From Nocardia rosealba (GTDB lineage: Bacteria; Actinomycetota; Actinomycetes; Mycobacteriales; Mycobacteriaceae): a DNA stretch of 64,000 nt. Position 1 is the stretch's first letter. Every line of letters starts with the position of its first letter. The position numbers and the translations under genes are program-made. Below, in pieces: positions 1 through 6,915 of the stretch. The notes under the pieces were generated by a model. That model was not told the DNA's origin, ran no database searches, and saw nothing but the letters and a program-made list of their open reading frames with translations. Where the stretch lies: contig NZ_JAIWNA010000006.1 of the NCBI RefSeq assembly GCF_020216065.1, forward strand, positions 1-64,000, given 5' to 3'.

Positions 1-57
1 AACCACGCACCCTTCCCGACCTCGAGGAGGGAACGCCGCGAAGCGGCGCAGCGGCCC

Positions 58-122
58 GGCCGCGCGAACAGCGCTCGAAGCGCATGCGCGAAGCGCGAGT
101 CTAGAGCGCTGTTCGCGCGGCC
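58..122. repeat. Long imperfect hairpin (19-bp stem)
   Basis: Bases 58-76 are the exact reverse complement of 104-122. The 27-base loop itself holds the palindrome GCGCATGCGC and two copies of GCGAAGCGC-like sequence. No T-run follows on either strand, so it is not a classical terminator. It lies in a gene-free stretch at the left edge and looks like a REP-type intergenic element; copy number cannot be judged from one window. Confidence 0.6.
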
Positions 123-180
123 CCCCAGGGGCCGCGCTCGAGCGCGCCAGCGCTCCAACAAACACAGCCCAATACCTTTG

Positions 181-248
181 TGGTGCACAAAACACCAAGG
201 TGGTTCCATACCTCCCTGGTGCACAAAACACCGAGGTGGTTCCTTACC
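181..248. repeat. Direct repeat, two 32-bp copies, 36-bp period
   Basis: Bases 181-212 and 217-248 differ at only two positions. Each copy contains the small dyad GGTG-N7-CACC (GGTGCACAAAACACC). The pair lies beyond the terminator of the secreted-protein gene, with no gene between it and the window edge. Two copies with a 4-base gap do not make a CRISPR. It could be a paired protein-binding site or a remnant repeat; no function is shown. Confidence 0.6.
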
Positions 249-289
249 ACTGGGAGCCCAGCACCTATCCAACTCCGCCCCAAACACGC

Positions 290-320
290 CAAAAGCCCCG
301 CTCCACACGGAGCGGGGCTT
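290..320 (-). terminator. Intrinsic terminator of the secreted-protein gene
   Basis: A 12-bp GC-rich stem (293-304 with 309-320, loop ACAC), read on the minus strand, is followed by TTTT. It sits 14 bases beyond the stop of the gene ending at 334. Confidence 0.85.
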
Positions 321-333
321 CGAACGAAAAACC

Positions 334-1047
334 TTAGTTCTTAGGCTTCTCAGCCCAAACCGTGGTGCCATCCGGCGCCTGCATCACATTGAGCAGCTCG
401 ATACCGGCGGCCAGCATCGTCGGCCCACCGATCGCGATCATGCCGATGATGCCGCCGACGGCCGCACCGAGCGGCAGACCCGCGAGGCAGCCCACACCGA
501 ACAGCGGCAGACCGAAGACACAGCCGACAACGGCGCCGATGGCGGTACCGACGAAGGTGCCGATGGCGGTGCCGATGCTGAACTTCGAGGAGAAGTCGTT
601 GATGGCCTTCTGGTTTTCTTGAGCCGAGGCGATGGGGTCGGCCTTGAGGACCGGCTTGACGCCGACCGGCTCGGTGCCGAGCTCGACACCCGCGGGGCGC
701 TCGGGGGTCAGCTCGAGGACGGTGTTGTCCTTGACGACCTCGGCCTTGGCCGGGATGTCAGTGCCGTTGATCGTGAAGTCGATCGGCAGCGAGACGACGG
801 TGGCGCCGGTGGTGTCCTTGATCTCGGCGACCTTGGTCTTGGGCGCTTCGGGGGTTTCGCCTTCTTGCTCGACGATGGCGAAGGTGCCGTTCTGCAGGGT
901 CGCGACGATGGTCTTGTCGACCATCTTGACCGAGTACTTGATGTCCTGTGCCGGAGCGGGGACAGGCTCGGCGTGCGCGGTCCCCAGCGACACAGTCATC
1001 GCCCCGATAACCAGTGCGGCACCCGCAGCGGTTTTACGGAAGTTCAT
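334..1047 (-). CDS. Secreted protein of unknown function with glycine-zipper C-terminal half
   Basis: 237 residues. A Sec signal peptide is evident: basic MNFRK, a hydrophobic core, and likely cleavage after AHA near residue 26. Residues 27-145 are soluble and acidic/polar, with no recognisable catalytic motif. Residues about 155-222 are a run of GTAIG, GAAVGG and GGIIGM motifs that could form two glycine-zipper hairpins in a membrane, with two cysteines (VGC). Proteins of this shape (beta-rich domain plus Gly-zipper tail) are common in Nocardia, but I cannot name a function. The gene is monocistronic, with its own terminator at 290-320 and a 292-bp upstream region holding a Crp-like dyad. 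The start is the only ATG in frame before the signal peptide. Confidence 0.8.
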   Translation of the reverse strand: MNFRKTAAGAALVIGAMTVSLGTAHAEPVPAPAQDIKYSVKMVDKTIVATLQNGTFAIVEQEGETPEAPKTKVAEIKDTTGATVVSLPIDFTINGTDIPAKAEVVKDNTVLELTPERPAGVELGTEPVGVKPVLKADPIASAQENQKAINDFSSKFSIGTAIGTFVGTAIGAVVGCVFGLPLFGVGCLAGLPLGAAVGGIIGMIAIGGPTMLAAGIELLNVMQAPDGTTVWAEKPKN

Positions 1048-1339
1048 TGAGGTTCCTATCCATCAGGTTTGTTGCGGCGTGCGATCAAGCGACACGCGAG
1101 ACTCGTCAAGCGGACGCACCCTTGTGAGATGCTCCCAACTTCTCCCCGAGCAGTGTGAAGACCGGCACAGCAGACAGAACGTCTGGAGCCTAGTAGACCG
1201 AAACCCCTGATGCCAGCACAGTTTCCAGGGGCATGGGTGAGGCTGCCCTAACCCATCGCGTCGGCAGACGAGGTTTCCCATGCTCAATCACAAACATGAC
1301 CCGACCGGGTCAAACATGCTAGTGACATACGTCACATAA
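1048..1339. other. Intergenic region upstream of the secreted-protein gene
   Basis: 292 bp between the secreted-protein gene start and the 3' end of the ABC permease gene. It should hold the promoter of the former. I see a Crp-like dyad at 1321-1336 and a short CCCCTG/CAGGGG inverted repeat at about 1204-1231, but no open frame with coding character. Confidence 0.5.
1321..1336. promoter_or_regulatory. Possible Crp-type site
   Basis: AGTGA-N6-TCACA matches the actinobacterial Crp pattern TGTGA-N6-TCACA at 9 of the 10 defined positions. It lies about 275 bp upstream of the secreted-protein gene start, far for a direct effect, and just beyond the 3' end of the ABC permease gene. A chance match is possible. 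Confidence 0.35.
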
Positions 1340-2152
1340 TCAGCGGTACGAACGGCTCTTCAGGGACCGCCCCGGCAACCTGCCCGCAAGAAAATCGACG
1401 GCGAATCCGAGGACACCGATCACCAGGATGATGGCGACCACCTGATCGTAGGCGAGCTGGTCACGGGCGTTGAGGATCTGGTACCCGAGTCCCGATCGCA
1501 CACCGAGCATCTCGGCGGGCACGAGCACGATCCAGGCCGTGCCGAGCCCGAGCCGCAGCCCGGTACGGACGTGGTCGCGCACGGCCGGAATGATGACAAC
1601 GCGCAGCTGCTCCGCCCGGGTCGCGTGGAACGAGCGCGCCACGTCGAGGAAGCCCCGATCGATGGCGTGCACCCCCGCCACCGTGTTCAGCATGATCGGC
1701 CACACCGCCGCCGCGGCGACGAGGAAGTACACCGGTTGGTTGCCGATGCCGAACACGGCGATGGCGATCGGGGTCCACGACAGCGGCGAGATCATCCGCA
1801 GGAACTGCACCACGGGCGAGGCGGCCTGTTCGATCCGGGTGCTGAGCCCGATCAGCAACCCGATCGGCACGCCGAGCACGGTGGCGATCGCGAGCCCGAT
1901 CAACAACCGCCACAGGCTGATTCCCGCGTCGGCGATGAGCACACCGCGTTCGTGCAGATCGGCGATGGCGGGCAGCACGTGCTGGGGCGCGGTGCGGCGC
2001 AGCAGCGAGTGTTCCGGGGAGAACACCGTTGTCGCCGTCCACCACAACCCGACGGTGACGAGCACGGCGAGCACCGGCGGCCACACCCTGGCCAGGACCG
2101 AGCGCGAGACGGTCGAGCCGGTTTTCGGTGGGGCTTGGGTCGTTGTAGTCAC
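1340..2152 (-). CDS. ABC importer permease, nitrate/sulfonate/taurine (SsuC/TauC) type
   Basis: 270 residues with about six membrane spans and a BPD_transp_1-type permease domain (residues about 70-262). The cytoplasmic coupling loop is at about 160-195 (around VARSFHATRAEQLR). Family members move small anions such as nitrate, taurine, alkanesulfonates or thiamine precursors across the inner membrane. The GTG start overlaps the binding-protein stop by 4 bp (GTGA), so the two are translationally coupled. It is the last gene of the minus-strand unit that begins with the UbiA gene. Its presence behind biosynthetic genes suggests import of a precursor, or recapture of a product; the substrate cannot be read from the sequence. 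Confidence 0.88.
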   Translation of the reverse strand: MTTTTQAPPKTGSTVSRSVLARVWPPVLAVLVTVGLWWTATTVFSPEHSLLRRTAPQHVLPAIADLHERGVLIADAGISLWRLLIGLAIATVLGVPIGLLIGLSTRIEQAASPVVQFLRMISPLSWTPIAIAVFGIGNQPVYFLVAAAAVWPIMLNTVAGVHAIDRGFLDVARSFHATRAEQLRVVIIPAVRDHVRTGLRLGLGTAWIVLVPAEMLGVRSGLGYQILNARDQLAYDQVVAIILVIGVLGFAVDFLAGRLPGRSLKSRSYR

Positions 2153-3312
2153 AGCAGGTGCACCTGTTCAGTTCGGTCGAGGCCGGTGAGCCCGAATGCT
2201 TGCCCCCCACCCTGTGCGGCAAGGGAATTCAGCACGAAGGTGTCGTCGACGAGCTCGCTGTGCGCGCGGGCCGGGTCGAGGGTGTCGAGGAAACCCCGGT
2301 CGCCGTCGACGACGGTCTCGTGCATCTCCTCGACCAGCCGCCGGGTGAAGCTCGGGTACGGGTAGGGCTGGAACCCCACCAGCTGCGGCGACCAGTCGGG
2401 CCGCTGGAACTGATAGGGCGGGTTGGGGTAGGCGAGCGCGGTCCGTACGGCGGGCAAGGGTTGCGGCAGGTAGCTGCCGGCGGTGAGCGCTTCCGCGGCG
2501 CGCGGCCGGTCGGTGCCGATGCGTAGCTGCGCCGCGACCACCGCGTCGGTGACGGCCTGGACGGCGTGCGGTCGTTCGGCGATCACGTCGTCGCGGGTCA
2601 CCAGCACGCAGCAGGCGTGTTCACGCCACACGTCACCGAGGAACACGTGGATGCGCCCGATCTTCTTGATCTGGGCGATGGCGTTGAACGGGTCGGCGAC
2701 CACATAGCCGGAGATGGACCTGTTGGCCAGGGCGGGAACCATGTCCGACGGACTCATCACGATGAGCTCGACGGTCCGTTTGGCGCGCGAGGCAGTCCGG
2801 CGAACCACGGGTGTGATGTCGTGGGCGCGCAGGAGTTTCTGCAGCACGATGTTGTGGATCGACCACCAGAACGGAATGGCCACCTGGGTTCCGATCAGCT
2901 GTTCCAGCTCGGTGATGTCGGGTGCGACGGTGAGCGCCGACCCGTTGGTGTGGTTCCACCCGAGCACCCGCACATTCGCCCCGAGCACCTGCCGCAGCTG
3001 AATCGCCATGGGCATCAACAGGTGCGCCACATCCACCTGTCGTGAGACGAACGCTTCCGCCAGCCCCGACCAGCTGCGGAACATCACCGGTTTGGCGCTG
3101 CTCACCGACCCTGCGGGGTAGAGGTGTGCCGAGTGCGCGATCAGCAGCGGTGCCGCGTCGGTGATCGGCAGGTACCCGATCCGCAGTGCCTGTTCGCGCC
3201 GTTGCCCGGCGCCTGCCGCGCTGCGGACCAGGTCGGCCGACCCGTAGAGCCCGGCGGCCGCGGTGAGTCCGGCCGCTCCGGCGAGCAGGTGACGTCGTGA
3301 AAGCCCGCTCAC
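2149..3312 (-). CDS. Tat-exported ABC substrate-binding protein (SsuA/THI5-like)
   Basis: 387 residues from the GTG that overlaps the ATPase stop (GTGA). Earlier in-frame starts would lie inside the ATPase gene and give an unnatural Arg-rich leader. The N-terminus carries the twin-arginine motif SRRHLL followed by an Ala/Gly-rich hydrophobic stretch, so export is probably by Tat, folded. The mature part begins near LRIGYLPITDAAPLLIAHS, typical of NMT1/SsuA-like periplasmic-binding folds of the nitrate/sulfonate/thiamine-precursor type. No lipobox cysteine is seen, so how it stays at the cell surface is unclear. It works with the adjacent ATPase and permease. Confidence 0.85.
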   Translation of the reverse strand: MSGLSRRHLLAGAAGLTAAAGLYGSADLVRSAAGAGQRREQALRIGYLPITDAAPLLIAHSAHLYPAGSVSSAKPVMFRSWSGLAEAFVSRQVDVAHLLMPMAIQLRQVLGANVRVLGWNHTNGSALTVAPDITELEQLIGTQVAIPFWWSIHNIVLQKLLRAHDITPVVRRTASRAKRTVELIVMSPSDMVPALANRSISGYVVADPFNAIAQIKKIGRIHVFLGDVWREHACCVLVTRDDVIAERPHAVQAVTDAVVAAQLRIGTDRPRAAEALTAGSYLPQPLPAVRTALAYPNPPYQFQRPDWSPQLVGFQPYPYPSFTRRLVEEMHETVVDGDRGFLDTLDPARAHSELVDDTFVLNSLAAQGGGQAFGLTGLDRTEQVHLL

Positions 3313-4025
3313 GACACCACTACTTCGTCCGGGTGGTACTGCCCGAGAATATCGGCGCGCAACGCGTCGCCGCCGTCGCGCACCTCGGTCCATTCGCGCC
3401 GGATGCGGCCCTTGTCGAGCAGCACGATGCGGTCGGCCAGATCCATCGCCTCGTCGACGTCGTGGGTGATGAGCACGACCGTCGCCTCGATCTCGGAGAC
3501 GAGTTCGGCCAGCCACTTCCGCAGGTCCAGGCGGGTGGCCGGGTCGAGCGCGCTGAACGGTTCGTCGAGCAGCAGCAGCCGGGGCCGGGTGGCGGCGGCG
3601 CGCAGCACTGCGACGCGCTGCGCCTGCCCGCCCGACAGCTCGCCGGGGTACCGCTGCGCCAGCGCCCCCAATCCGAAACGGGCAAGCAGGATTTCGGGGT
3701 AGTCCTTGTCGAACTCGCGCCGGTGCGCGGCGAACCGGCCGGCGAGCGAGATGTTGTCGATGACGGTGAGCCAGGGCAGCAGCAGCGCCTGCTGGAAGAC
3801 CACCCCGGTACGCGGGCGGGCGCCGTCGGTGCTCCAGCTGATGGTTCCGGTGGTCAGCTGTTCGAGTCCGGCCAGCACGCGCAGCAGCGTCGATTTGCCG
3901 CTGCCGCTCGGACCGAGCACGGCGAGGAATTCACCGCGGTCTACGTGGAAGTCCACGTCGTCGAGCACGGTGCTTTCGCCGAATGTCTTGCCACCGCCGT
4001 CGACTTTCAGTTCCCAGATACTCAA
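3309..4025 (-). CDS. ABC importer ATPase (SsuB/TauB type)
   Basis: 238 residues, a single nucleotide-binding domain of normal length. Walker A is GPSGSGKST at 38-46, Q-loop Gln78, signature LSGGQ 130-134, Walker B LLLLDE 150-155 and H-loop His188 (THD). It powers import by the permease and Tat-exported binding protein encoded immediately downstream with 4-bp overlaps. It is separated from the upstream methyltransferase gene by 73 bp holding a strong hairpin (4060-4093), so transporter expression may be lower than, or independent of, the biosynthetic genes. Confidence 0.92.
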   Translation of the reverse strand: MSIWELKVDGGGKTFGESTVLDDVDFHVDRGEFLAVLGPSGSGKSTLLRVLAGLEQLTTGTISWSTDGARPRTGVVFQQALLLPWLTVIDNISLAGRFAAHRREFDKDYPEILLARFGLGALAQRYPGELSGGQAQRVAVLRAAATRPRLLLLDEPFSALDPATRLDLRKWLAELVSEIEATVVLITHDVDEAMDLADRIVLLDKGRIRREWTEVRDGGDALRADILGQYHPDEVVVS

Positions 4026-4059
4026 TTCGGCCGTCTCTCGAGAAAAGTGTCACCAAGGG

Positions 4060-4093
4060 CCGCGCGCACCGACGTCGGCGCCGGTGCGCGCGG
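4060..4093 (-). terminator. Hairpin between methyltransferase and ABC ATPase genes
   Basis: An 11-bp perfect stem (4060-4070 with 4083-4093) lies in the only gap above about 70 bp inside the nine-gene unit. On the minus strand it is followed by CCCTTGG rather than a T-run, so it may attenuate transcription or stabilise the upstream mRNA rather than fully terminate. Confidence 0.45.
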
Positions 4094-4098
4094 AGTGC

Positions 4099-4728
4099 CT
4101 ACGCGCCTTTGACGCCGGTCAGGCGGGTGTACATGCCGCCGTGCAGGTAGTCGACGACCACATCGGTCAGCCGGTCACGGAAGACCTGCTCGAACGGGTG
4201 CAGCTCCCGGAAATGCGATCCGACGATGCCCGACTTCACGAAGTTGTAGCCGTTGATCGGGTACCGGCTCAGCCCCGACGTGCGCGGCAGCGCGTCGATG
4301 ATGCGCACCTGGGTGCCCGGCGTGAGGTTGCCGAGCAGTTCGGCCAGCTTGTCCGACGGGTGCGGCACACAGCTGAACGCGATGCAGCTGAACAGGACGT
4401 CCACGTCCTGGTTCACGGGCAGCTCGGCGATGTCCTCGGTGAGCAGAGTGACGTTGGGCCAATGGTTCTCGTCGACCCGCTTCTGCGCCTTGGCGAGGAT
4501 GGCGGCGTTGTTGTCCACCCCGATCACGTGCCCGGTCGGTCCGACGGCGGAGAGCAGCGCCGGGAAGGCGAGGCCGGTGCCGCACCCGAGGTCGGCCACC
4601 TTCTTTCCGGTGAGGTCCAGGCCTTCGACCAGGCCCGGATGCAGTTTGTCGATGCCACCGAGGGACAGGAACCACGCCGTCCGGTCGTAGATGGGGGCCG
4701 CGATGTCGTACCGCTCTGCGAATTTCAT
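4099..4728 (-). CDS. SAM-dependent methyltransferase (class I), cluster tailoring enzyme
   Basis: 209 residues. Motif I, VADLGCGTGL, at residues 44-53 binds S-adenosylmethionine; the acidic VDNN at the end of strand 2 and LLTEDIAELP follow as expected for a Rossmann-like small-molecule methyltransferase. The residues before the fold (FAERYDIAAPIYD) resemble UbiE-type quinone methyltransferases, but the UbiE signatures are incomplete. It starts 29 bp after the P450 stop in the same unit. Substrate is inferred only from context: an O-, N- or C-methylation of the cluster product. It is the second methyltransferase of the unit. Confidence 0.82.
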   Translation of the reverse strand: MKFAERYDIAAPIYDRTAWFLSLGGIDKLHPGLVEGLDLTGKKVADLGCGTGLAFPALLSAVGPTGHVIGVDNNAAILAKAQKRVDENHWPNVTLLTEDIAELPVNQDVDVLFSCIAFSCVPHPSDKLAELLGNLTPGTQVRIIDALPRTSGLSRYPINGYNFVKSGIVGSHFRELHPFEQVFRDRLTDVVVDYLHGGMYTRLTGVKGA

Positions 4729-4757
4729 GCGAATCTCTCAGATCTCTCGTCGGTGGG

Positions 4758-6185
4758 TTATCGGGGGGTGAGCCGGACGTTGAAGCCGCCCTTGATCATC
4801 GGCGCGAGGCCGGGGTCTTCCACGAGCTGCCAGTTCGGCGGGAGCTCGATCTTGTAGCGGCTGAAGATGAGCGCGACCAGGTACGGCGCGATGAGGTAGC
4901 CGAGCTGTGCGCCGGTGCAGCGGTGCGGGCCCGCGCCCCAGGCCAGGTAGTGCAGCACGCGCGGCTGGTCGACCCGCTTGCTCTGGTCGTAGAAGCGTTC
5001 GGGGTCGAACACATCGGGGTCGGTCCACCAGCGCGGGTCGCGGTGGATCGTCGAGATCGGCACGCCCAGCATGGTGTTGGGCGCGATGTCGTAGCCCTGG
5101 TAGTTCGCGCCCCGCGCGGTGAATCGCAGCAGCAGCGGAAGGCCCTGCATGCGCATGCCTTCCTCGAAGCACGCCTTCACCCAGTGCATGCTGCGCACCG
5201 ATTCGATGGTCGGCTTGGACAGGTCGACCGAGCTCGCCTCTTCGACCAGCCGGTTCTTGGCTTCCTCGGCCAGGCAGGTGCGCACGACGGTCTGGGTGAT
5301 GGCGCCCGCCGTCGTGCCGTAGGAGGCACTGGTCATGGTCGCCACGTCGAAGCACAGGTCCCAGAACGTCATCGGGGTCTTGAGCTTCTTGTAACCGGCG
5401 AGCATGCCGTCGAGCACGTCGTTGTAGGTGCCGAGCGACGGCGAGTTCTGCCGTTCGACCACCCGGTCGCGCACGATCTTGCCGGCTGAGTACACCGCCC
5501 ACGGCCGGATCTTGTACCGGCCCCAGGGGCGAACCAGATTCGGCGGATCCGCGATCTTCAGCGTGGAGCCGAGGAATTTCGTGAACGTCGACAGACCGTC
5601 GTGCAGATCGTGAATTTCCTTGGGCGTGAACGGTTCTGTGAAGGTCTGGGCCAGCACGCCGCGCAGCAGTGTCTGGAAGATCGCCTCTTGCAGGTCGGTC
5701 ACACCGTCGGCATCGGTCGCGGCGGCGATATTCGACTCGAGGCTGGTCAGGTAGGCATCGGCATTGGCGTGGAAGGTGCTCTTGAGGCCGTCGCGGGTCA
5801 CCAGCGGGCTGACGATGCGTCGCCGCTCGCGGAACAATTCGCCCTCGATGAAGGACAATCCGTTCTGCCGCTTGGCAATTGCCGGGTGGTAGTTGCCGAA
5901 TTTGCTGTAGTCGCCGGAGGTGTCGCCCATCGCCGCGTGCGCGTCTTCGGGATTGGCGATCACCACCAGGTCGCGCAGCGGCAGTTTGATCCGCACCACA
6001 TCGCCGTACTGGCGCACCGCGTCACGCAGGAACTTGTTGCGGTCCTTGGCGTATTCCGGATAGGAGCCCATGATCCGGTGGCCGGGCGGACCGGGCAGGT
6101 GCCGGTTGGAGAGCCTGCGACTGGTGATTCCGGTGACGGATGGCACCTTCTCCGCCGTGGCGTGGGGACATTTCTCGGTCATCAC
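4758..6185 (-). CDS. Cytochrome P450 monooxygenase, cluster tailoring enzyme
   Basis: 475 residues, full length, without a membrane anchor. The haem ligand is Cys423 in WGAGPHRCTGAQ (Trp replaces the usual Phe of FxxGxHxCxG). The K-helix ExxR is EGMR, and the oxygen-activating I-helix carries AGAIT in place of AGxET/DT, with the acidic residue missing; P450s with this change often have unusual chemistry or partners. The GTG start overlaps the upstream methyltransferase stop by 4 bp; an ATG one codon later is an alternative. No ferredoxin gene lies nearby, so redox partners must come from elsewhere. Confidence 0.9.
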   Translation of the reverse strand: MMTEKCPHATAEKVPSVTGITSRRLSNRHLPGPPGHRIMGSYPEYAKDRNKFLRDAVRQYGDVVRIKLPLRDLVVIANPEDAHAAMGDTSGDYSKFGNYHPAIAKRQNGLSFIEGELFRERRRIVSPLVTRDGLKSTFHANADAYLTSLESNIAAATDADGVTDLQEAIFQTLLRGVLAQTFTEPFTPKEIHDLHDGLSTFTKFLGSTLKIADPPNLVRPWGRYKIRPWAVYSAGKIVRDRVVERQNSPSLGTYNDVLDGMLAGYKKLKTPMTFWDLCFDVATMTSASYGTTAGAITQTVVRTCLAEEAKNRLVEEASSVDLSKPTIESVRSMHWVKACFEEGMRMQGLPLLLRFTARGANYQGYDIAPNTMLGVPISTIHRDPRWWTDPDVFDPERFYDQSKRVDQPRVLHYLAWGAGPHRCTGAQLGYLIAPYLVALIFSRYKIELPPNWQLVEDPGLAPMIKGGFNVRLTPR

Positions 6186-6898
6186 AAACCTTTCCTCTTA
6201 CGGAAGACGTGGGCACGGACCAGCCCGCCGAGGTGCCGGGCCGTGGATTCCAGTTCCAGGCCGGCGTTCTCGCAGCGCGCGAGGGTGTGTTCGACGCCGC
6301 GATCGAGTTCGACTTCCCTGGTCATGTGGGCGACGGAATCCATGCCCGCGATGGCGGCGGCACCGCGGATGAGTCGCAGCCGCAGCTTCAGCAGGTTGCG
6401 CAGCAGCGGACTGTCGGGCATGGCGAGTTCGATCAGCAGGAACCGCCCGTCGGCGCGTAGCACCCGCACCGTTTCGGCGAGGGCGGCGGCGGGGTCGTCC
6501 ATGTCGTCGAGGGCGAAACACATCACGGCGGCGTCGAAACTCGACGACGGGAAGTCGAGCGATTCCGCGCTGCCGAGGGCGAGCTGCCAGTCGTTGCTCG
6601 GCCGCTTGCGCCGCAGCCGGGCGAACTTCTGTGCGGCGACGGCGAGCATCTGCTCGTTGAGGTCGACGGCGACATACGACAGGCGCAGCGGGTACACGGC
6701 CGCCAGTGCGGCCCCGATCTCGGCCGTTCCGGCGGCGATATCGAGCACTTCCGCGCCCGGCGGCAGGTCGAGCGCGCGGACGGCGCGGCGGCGCAACCGT
6801 TTGTCGCCGCCGAGGGTGAGCAGCGAGTTCACCGCGTCGTAGCGCGGTGCGATTCGGGTGAACATGGCCTGCGGGGTGGCGGGGCGTGTTCCGGCCAT
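6182..6898 (-). CDS. UbiE/MenG-like methyltransferase
   Basis: 238 residues. The N-terminal FTRIAPRYDAVNSLLTLGGD is the UbiE/MenG family opening, and motif I is VLDIAAGTAE (51-60). In the family these C-methylate prenylated quinones (demethylmenaquinone to menaquinone). With a UbiA-type prenyltransferase in the same unit, C-methylation of a prenylated aromatic is the natural guess. The start was chosen at the ATG 17 bp after the ThDP enzyme stop, with GAGGAG eight bases upstream; longer in-frame starts run through the ThDP gene. Whether the cell has another, housekeeping MenG cannot be seen here. Confidence 0.85.
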   Translation of the reverse strand: MAGTRPATPQAMFTRIAPRYDAVNSLLTLGGDKRLRRRAVRALDLPPGAEVLDIAAGTAEIGAALAAVYPLRLSYVAVDLNEQMLAVAAQKFARLRRKRPSNDWQLALGSAESLDFPSSSFDAAVMCFALDDMDDPAAALAETVRVLRADGRFLLIELAMPDSPLLRNLLKLRLRLIRGAAAIAGMDSVAHMTREVELDRGVEHTLARCENAGLELESTARHLGGLVRAHVFRKRKGL

Positions 6899-6915
6899 CG
6901 CGATCTCCTCGGGTT

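Noticed and set aside
181..248. CRISPR array
   Set aside because: Only two repeat copies with a 4-base gap, no spacers, and no cas genes in the window.
101..292. A 63-codon minus-strand frame with repeated HLGVLCT
   Set aside because: The peptide repeat is just the translation of the 36-bp direct repeat; no ribosome site and it covers the long hairpin.
1238..1256. IdeR/DtxR iron box (TGAGGCTGCCCTAACC)
   Set aside because: About 12 of 19 consensus positions match, with poor symmetry, and the nearest gene is 190 bp away without iron-related character.
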